From Pacificibacter marinus (lineage in GTDB: Bacteria > Pseudomonadota > Alphaproteobacteria > Rhodobacterales > Rhodobacteraceae): 64,000 nt of DNA. The stretch lies in the NCBI RefSeq assembly GCF_018860665.1, contig NZ_JAHKPK010000018.1:207859-271858 (forward strand), given 5' to 3'. Shown one piece after another: positions 59,135 through 64,000 of the stretch (the stretch's first letter is position 1; each line of letters begins with the position of its first letter). Below the pieces are notes generated by a model. That model was not told the DNA's origin and did not search any database. It worked only from the letters and a program-made list of their open reading frames with translations. The translations under genes were made by a program, and so were the position numbers.

Positions 59135-60469
59135 ATGACACTGACACGCAAAGACTTTCCAAAAGACTTTATCTTCGGCGCAGCCACCGCAGCCTATCAA
59201 ATTGAAGGCAGTCAATTCGGCGGCGCGGGTCCGTCGCATTGGGACACATTTTCAGCAACACCAGGCAATGTGGTCGGAGCGGAATCAGGTGCAATCGCCT
59301 GCGATCACTACCACCGCTACGAGCAAGATTTCGATCTTTTGAAGGCTGGAAATTTCGATGCTTATCGGTTCTCAACCTCTTGGTCTCGCGTTCTGCCTGA
59401 GGGTCGCGGACAGGTCAATCAACAGGGTTTGGACTATTATGACCGCCTGACAGACGCTTTGCTGGAACGGGGCATAAAGCCGTTTCAGACGTTGTATCAT
59501 TGGGAAATGCCTGCAGCCTTGTCCGATTTGGGTGGCTGGACCAATCCTGACGTACACAATTGGTTTGGCGATTTTGTCGATATTATCGATGATCGCATCG
59601 GTGACCGTATGGAAGCCATCGCCACCATCAATGAACCGTGGTGTGCCTCTTTCCTATCGCATTTTCACGGCATTCACGCGCCGGGCCTTCGTGATATCCG
59701 CGCAGCAGCCCGTTCGATGCATTATGTTCTAAAAGCCCACGGTGAGGCGATGACCCGACTGCGCGCCAAAGGTCGTAAAAACCTTGGGATCGCGCTAAAT
59801 TTTGAATATGCACATCCCGCAACGGAAGCGAAAGAGGATCTTAGAGCCGCCGCAACAGAGGATGCCGTTTACAATAAGTGGTTCATCGAGGCGATGACAC
59901 AGGGCACCTACCCCGCCGAGGCGCTTGAGGGGCTTGAGGCGCATTTGCCCAAAGGCTGGCAAGACGATCTTAAGACGCATATTCATCAGCCGCTCGATTG
60001 GCTGGGCGTCAATTATTACACGCGCAAAATTCATGCCCATGATCCGAATGCCACAGCATGGCCTTACACCAAACCCGTCGATGGCCACCGCGCCACGACG
60101 CAAATGGGATGGGAGGTCTACCCAGAAGGCTTGCATCATTTCCTAACGCGGATGAAAAACGACTACATCGGCGATCTGCCGATACTTGTGACCGAAAATG
60201 GCATGGCATGGGATGACCATCTCAAAGATGATGCTGCCACCGACCCAGAACGTATCGCCTTTATCCAAAGTCATTTGGCCGCGATGAAACAAGCCATTGA
60301 TGAAGGTGTGAACCTTCAAGGGTTTATGTATTGGTCATTACTAGACAATTATGAATGGGCCGAAGGGTATGACAAACGCTTTGGAATCGTTCACGTCGAT
60401 TTCGATACATTGAAGCGTACCCCGAAAGCGTCCTATCATATGCTAAAAGAAGCCCTCAAACGAGACTGA
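59135..60469 (+). CDS. bglA: GH1 beta-glucosidase
   Basis: Retaining glycosidase of family GH1, 444 residues. Acid/base Glu167 lies in AIATINEPWCASFLS, and the nucleophile in LPILVTENGMAWDDHL. The N-terminus (DFPKDFIFGAATAAYQIEGS) carries the usual substrate Gln and the end has YDKRFGIVHVDFDTLKRTPK. GGAG lies before ATG 59135. No signal peptide, so it acts on imported glucosides. glk follows 3 bp after the stop. A GH1 enzyme beside an agl operon is common in rhizobia and roseobacters; its natural substrate is unknown. Confidence 0.93.
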   Translation: MTLTRKDFPKDFIFGAATAAYQIEGSQFGGAGPSHWDTFSATPGNVVGAESGAIACDHYHRYEQDFDLLKAGNFDAYRFSTSWSRVLPEGRGQVNQQGLDYYDRLTDALLERGIKPFQTLYHWEMPAALSDLGGWTNPDVHNWFGDFVDIIDDRIGDRMEAIATINEPWCASFLSHFHGIHAPGLRDIRAAARSMHYVLKAHGEAMTRLRAKGRKNLGIALNFEYAHPATEAKEDLRAAATEDAVYNKWFIEAMTQGTYPAEALEGLEAHLPKGWQDDLKTHIHQPLDWLGVNYYTRKIHAHDPNATAWPYTKPVDGHRATTQMGWEVYPEGLHHFLTRMKNDYIGDLPILVTENGMAWDDHLKDDAATDPERIAFIQSHLAAMKQAIDEGVNLQGFMYWSLLDNYEWAEGYDKRFGIVHVDFDTLKRTPKASYHMLKEALKRD

Positions 60470-60472
60470 ACC

Positions 60473-61456
60473 ATGACCAAACATCCACCTAACACCCTAT
60501 CTCTTGTCGCAGATATCGGCGGGACGAACACACGCGTTGCTTTGGCCAATGGGACAACGTTATTGCCCGAAACCGTGCGCCGCTATCGCAATACGGGTTA
60601 TCCGGGGTTGGAAACGGTTCTGCGCCAATACATTTCCGACGAAGGTGATGTGGATTGTAAAGGCGCCTGTGTGGCCGTGGCAGGCCCCGTGCGCGACGGC
60701 GTGGGCACCATGACCAACCTGGATTGGACCATCGACAAAGACACGCTGTCGCGCGCCACCAAAGCCGAAACAGTATCCATTTTGAATGACTTGCAAGCTC
60801 AAGGCCATGCTTTGGGGTATATCTCGGATGAGAATATCACCTGCGTAACTGAGGCGCAGACGCCAGAGGCCCCTTCACCAAATGCGGTGCGTTTGGTAAT
60901 CGGCGTTGGCACAGGCTTCAATGCGGCTCCGGTTTTCGAAACCTATGCAGGCCGTTTTGTCGCCCCTTCCGAATGCGGGCACGCCAACCTGCCGATCCGC
61001 AATGCAGAAGAACTGGCCCTGTGTCAGTTTGTTGAGAATGCCCATGGGTTTCCTGCTGTCGAAGATGTCTTGTCTGGCCGCGGCTTGGAACGGGTCTATC
61101 TGTTTTTGGGGACCCAAGCGGGCGAGCCTCGCGAAAAATCTGCGGCAGATATCATGCAGTCACTGGAAAACGGTGATGATCCACGCGCAGAAGACACCGT
61201 AAAAGTTTTCGTCAAAATTTTGGGTACAGTTGCTGGCAATCTATCTTTGATCCAATTGCCCTTTGGCGGCGTCTTTTTGGTCGGTGGAGTGGCGCGCGCC
61301 ATGACCCCCTATCTCGACCGTTTTGGATTCGCCCAAGCATTCAGAGACAAAGGACGCTTCGCAGGTTTCATGCAAAACTTCGCAGTTTCTGTGATCGAAG
61401 ACGACTATGCAGCGCTCACAGGCTGTGCGTCACACCTAAACAGCCTCACAGCGTAA
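60473..61456 (+). CDS. glk: Glucokinase
   Basis: ATP-dependent glucokinase of the Glk family (not ROK), 327 residues. The phosphate-binding loop is VADIGGTNTRVAL, with AVAGPVRDGVGTMTNLDW, VIGVGTGFNAAPVFE and the C-terminal GGVFLVGGVARAM region. It phosphorylates the glucose released by AglA and the GH1 enzyme. It starts 3 bp after the GH1 gene and ends with a strong terminator. This closes the import-hydrolysis-phosphorylation chain. Confidence 0.94.
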   Translation: MTKHPPNTLSLVADIGGTNTRVALANGTTLLPETVRRYRNTGYPGLETVLRQYISDEGDVDCKGACVAVAGPVRDGVGTMTNLDWTIDKDTLSRATKAETVSILNDLQAQGHALGYISDENITCVTEAQTPEAPSPNAVRLVIGVGTGFNAAPVFETYAGRFVAPSECGHANLPIRNAEELALCQFVENAHGFPAVEDVLSGRGLERVYLFLGTQAGEPREKSAADIMQSLENGDDPRAEDTVKVFVKILGTVAGNLSLIQLPFGGVFLVGGVARAMTPYLDRFGFAQAFRDKGRFAGFMQNFAVSVIEDDYAALTGCASHLNSLTA

Positions 61457-61482
61457 CATACTGACGGAAATTATATTTTTAG

Positions 61483-61514
61483 AACTCCGAAGCGACCACT
61501 TCGGAGTTTTTTTA
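61483..61514 (+). terminator. Rho-independent terminator after glk
   Basis: AACTCCGAAG and CTTCGGAGTT pair around CGACCA, followed by TTTTT. Confidence 0.9.
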
Positions 61515-61639
61515 TGCCGAAATGTTTTTTAGATCGGTGTAACCTGGTCTTAACCGACTGCCCTTAAACATGATCCAACGTTTGGTTCTGTAAGGGAATT
61601 TTAGATGACTCATAATCGCCTATTCTTGGGAGGACGTGA

Positions 61640-61921
61640 ATGACTGTTCATGTCCAGCTCCACGACAGATTAGATTACCAGTCCGTGCCACCACTTTTAA
61701 GCGAACTCAAAGCCATCGAAGATGATGAAATCGTCATTGATGCCGGACAGGTCCGCCATTTGGGGGCTTTGTCACTGCAAGTCCTGCTATCAACCATAAA
61801 ATCACGCCATGAAGCAGGCAAATCCACCCAATTTACGAATGCATCTGATAGCTGCGTCGATATGCTTGGCCTCTTTGGATTTACCCCTGAAAACCTAACA
61901 GAACCGGAGACATGGACATGA
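61640..61921 (+). CDS. STAS-domain protein of the chemotaxis operon
   Basis: STAS-type (anti-sigma factor antagonist-like) protein of 93 residues. It carries IVIDAGQVRHLGALSLQVLL, where STAS proteins usually have a DxSxv/i switch region, and ends DMLGLFGFTPENL. GGGAGG lies before ATG. It is the first gene in a STAS-cheY-cheA run; its stop overlaps the cheY ATG by four bases. In other alphaproteobacteria such small STAS proteins occur beside cheY and cheA; the molecular role is not known. Confidence 0.83.
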   Translation: MTVHVQLHDRLDYQSVPPLLSELKAIEDDEIVIDAGQVRHLGALSLQVLLSTIKSRHEAGKSTQFTNASDSCVDMLGLFGFTPENLTEPETWT

Positions 61922-62283
61922 GCCTTGAAGTCCTAGCTGTAGATGACAGCCGAACAATGCGCGATATGCTCAATCTTGCCCTTTCTTCTGCTGGGTTTAC
62001 GACCCATTTGGCAGAAGATGGCGTGCATGGCCTCGAAGTTCTCGAAGGCATTGAACCTGACGTCATCATCACCGACATCAACATGCCCCGCATGGATGGT
62101 TTCGATTTCATGAATTCGGTCCGATCCGAAGAAAGATGGAGCCGTATTCCAATCCTTGTCCTAACGACCGAAAGCGCCGATGAGCTCAAAACAAAGGCAC
62201 GCGCGGCAGGTGCAACCGGCTGGATCGTCAAACCATTTGATCCCGCAAAACTCGTCAAAGCCCTTCAAATGGTAGCTGGTTAA
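61918..62283 (+). CDS. cheY: Chemotaxis response regulator CheY
   Basis: Single-domain receiver of 121 residues. It has LAVDDSRTMRDMLNLAL with the acidic pair, the phospho-acceptor Asp in VIITDINMPRMDGFDFMN, the Thr in VLTTESADELKTKA and Lys in WIVKPFDPAKLVKAL. ATG 61918 is preferred: GGAG lies eight bases before it and the ATGA overlaps the STAS stop. It ends 13 bp before cheA. Confidence 0.93.
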   Translation: MSLEVLAVDDSRTMRDMLNLALSSAGFTTHLAEDGVHGLEVLEGIEPDVIITDINMPRMDGFDFMNSVRSEERWSRIPILVLTTESADELKTKARAAGATGWIVKPFDPAKLVKALQMVAG

Positions 62284-62296
62284 GAGGTTCTCGCTT

Positions 62297-63976
62297 ATGT
62301 CCGATCCTATGGCAGAAATTCGCGCCTCGTTCTTTATTGAATGTGAAGAACTCCTGGAAAGCCTTCAGGACGGTCTCATATCAATGGAAAACGGCGACAC
62401 AAACTCTGAAACGATCAACGTCGTGTTCAGGGCCGTGCACTCAATTAAGGGGGGAGCCGGCGCCTTCGGGTTGGATGACCTCGTCAAATTTGCACATCGA
62501 TTTGAAACGGCTATGGACGAAGTCCGTGCAGGACGCTTCACACCCGATTCAGATGCCATTCGACTGTTCTTCTCTTGCGCAGACTTGCTTGGTGATTTGG
62601 TACGTGCTGCACGAGATGACATCAGCATTCCGCAAGACAAAACGGCTCCAATTCTCAACGAGCTCGACAGATTGGTAGGCTGCGAAGAGGAAGTAGAAGA
62701 AGATCTCGACTTCACACCTGCAGTCCTTTCTTTGGATATGGGCGACATACAAGGCCTACCCGACATCCCTGACCTGCCTCCATTGAGCAACCTCTCAAGC
62801 CTTGATTCCGATGGTGAAGTGACAGCCCCTCTGCCCGCTGCGCCCAAAGGATTCAGCATTGACTTCAAACCTGACACCACCCTTTACGCATCAGGAAATG
62901 AACCTCTCTATCTTTTACGTGCTTTGCGCGACCTTGGTGATCTCGAGGTAACCTGCAATACGCAACGCATCCCGCCCCTAGATGCACTTGACCCTGATGA
63001 CGGGTATTTGTCTTGGCATCTAAAGGTTCTCACTGAGGAACCTGTCGAAGTTGTGCGAGAGGTCTTTGAATTTGTCGACGGCCTCTGTACGCTTGACATA
63101 ACGCCTCTGAACGCCTCAACATCTGATCCCATTTTTTCTGACAGTACGGATCAAGCGTCCCTTCAACCAACCTTGGTCGATGAACATGAGGCACATCTCG
63201 CATCTCCAAAAATAGAGGTGCCCGTGGAAAACGCTTCGCGCGAAACGGTGCAGCCTGAGACGCTAGAAAAAGATGGCATTGCCCCACCTAAAACTCCAGA
63301 AATTGTACAGGAAACACAAAAAAAACAACCCGCCGCGCCAGCCAAAACCTCGTCAGTTCCAACCCAACCTCGTGCAACCGTCCGCGTAGATTTAGAGCGA
63401 GTTGACCGTCTCGTAAATTTGGTTGGGGAATTGGTGATCAACCAAGCAATGCTCAGTCAATCTGTCGCTGAAGCTGGCCTGCCGCCAAACTCACCCGTCT
63501 CAACGGGCTTAGAAGAATTTCTTCAACTGACTCGTGACATCCAAGAGTCGGTTATGATGATCAGAGCTCAACCGATCAAATCTCTGTTCCAACGTATGGG
63601 CCGCATTGTTCGAGAATCTTCAGCCTCCGTTGGCAAGCAAGTGCGCCTCCATACACTTGGTGAAAACACCGAAGTTGACAAAACAGTCATAGAGCGCCTG
63701 GCAGACCCGCTAACGCATATGATCCGAAATGCCGTTGATCATGGACTTGAATCTCCGGAAAAACGCGAAGCAGCAGGAAAAACGCGCGAAGGCAGCGTCA
63801 CAATGACCGCGCAACATCGCTCCGGCCGTATTTTAATCGAAATCTCAGATGACGGTGCTGGAATGGTAATCCCCCCATTTTTAATGGGGTCCAGCCATAG
63901 AATTCATGCGGCTGTTTTCAATTTCATTGCGGGAGTTATGCCGCCGATGCCCATGTTGGGCCGCTCGTTGTTGTAA
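62297..63976 (+). pseudogene. cheA: Chemotaxis kinase CheA, interrupted by an IS3-family element
   Basis: Histidine kinase of the chemotaxis pathway. The N-terminal Hpt domain has phosphorylatable His48 (AVHSIKGGAGAFGL). A linker and P2-like region follow (LYLLRALRDLGDLEV), then the dimerisation domain (VDLERVDRLVNLVGELVINQ) and the ATPase N-box MIRNAVDHGLESPEKR. Sequence homologous to CheA stops at ISDDGAGM, within the ATPase G1 box, at about 63865. Beyond that the frame reads IS sequence for about 36 codons and stops at 63974-63976. The rest of the ATPase domain and the CheW-like domain are therefore lost or displaced beyond the window. The truncated protein cannot bind ATP normally, so it is likely inactive. 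Confidence 0.92.
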
Positions 63977-64000
63977 GTCCAGAGCCATTCAGTCCCCAGG
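63866..64000 (-). mobile_element. End of an IS3-family insertion sequence
   Basis: The element begins at about 63864-63867, exactly where CheA similarity stops, with an imperfect terminal hairpin CCCCATTTTTAATGGGG (63873-63889). It contains the transposase C-terminus and runs off the window. The exact left boundary and target duplication cannot be fixed because the far end is absent. Confidence 0.88.
63904..64000 (-). CDS. IS3-family transposase OrfB, C-terminal fragment
   Basis: Minus-strand reading gives GTEWLWTYNNERPNMGIGGI followed by TPAMKLKTAA and a TGA at 63904-63906. The YNNERPN-x-GGITP stretch is the characteristic end of the rve integrase-core transposases of IS3-family elements. 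The N-terminal part, with the catalytic DDE residues, lies beyond base 64000. Confidence 0.9.
   Translation of the reverse strand, partial: LGTEWLWTYNNERPNMGIGGITPAMKLKTAA

Noticed and set aside
61550..61640. CtrA box (TTAA-N7-TTAA) before the STAS-cheY-cheA operon
   Set aside because: Two TTAA elements occur near 61550-61570 but are ten bases apart, not seven, and lack the extended half-site.

Overview
The window is chromosomal DNA of a Rhodobacterales (Roseobacter-group) alphaproteobacterium. This rests on several signs: an ntrB-ntrC-ntrY cluster beside dusB (nifR3), with an NtrC that lacks the sigma-54 loop; a fused ispDF; a CckA-type phosphorelay kinase near recA; a GTTC-N7-GTTC SOS box ahead of recA; DUF6456 and DUF6477 family genes; and an aglEFGAK alpha-glucoside operon. 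Almost all of it reads as vertically inherited core genome. The only mobile DNA I can see is the end of an IS3-family element at the right edge.

Layout. 1-5.1 kb (minus): dusB, ntrB, ntrC and a partial ntrY, for nitrogen sensing. 5.2-7.4 kb (plus): ispDF, pgpA and a cinA C-terminal-domain gene in a tight run. 7.6-11.1 kb: amtB, a RatA/Coq10-like START protein (minus), hpt, a small membrane ORF and a diheme cytochrome c. 11.2-13.4 kb (minus): a THUMP RNA methyltransferase and lipA. 13.7-16.9 kb: a peroxide-defence block of peroxiredoxin, oxyR (minus) and katA (plus), with operator-like palindromes. 17-20.5 kb: a DUF6456 gene diverging from a DUF6477 gene that carries an in-frame amber codon, then guaA. 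20.6-29.5 kb: a mixed set with a small monooxygenase-like protein, two EamA exporters, a FadL-like porin, a P-loop ATPase, metA, an alpha/beta hydrolase, ppk2, a TetR regulator and a GSCFA protein. 29.7-32.9 kb: rplM-rpsI (minus), icd and a HupE-like protein. 33-37 kb: an unrecognised protein, two tandem YitT-type membrane proteins, an M48 protease and a DUF898 membrane protein. 37.2-44.2 kb: typA, small dimeric alpha-beta barrel and VOC proteins, alaS and recA. 44.4-50.9 kb (minus): cckA, an RsmB-like rRNA methyltransferase, guaB and a TDT/SLAC1 transporter. 51-61.5 kb: the alpha-glucoside regulon, with aglEFGAK on the minus strand, divergent aglR, then a GH1 glucosidase and glucokinase. 61.6-64 kb: a STAS-cheY-cheA operon whose cheA is cut by the IS element.

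How it fits together. The agl block makes one pathway: AglE binds the sugar, AglF/AglG/AglK import it, AglA and the GH1 enzyme hydrolyse it, and glucokinase phosphorylates the glucose. Three copies of a 14-bp near-palindrome sit before aglE, aglR and the GH1 gene and are probably the AglR operators. OxyR lies between two peroxide-scavenging genes.

I found no rRNA, tRNA, CRISPR array, defence island or phage, and no convincing undescribed multi-gene system. The observations most worth checking are the interrupted cheA, the amber codon in the DUF6477 gene, the three-site agl regulon, the NtrC lacking GAFTGA, the candidate Irr box before the peroxiredoxin, and some conserved-looking genes of unknown function.
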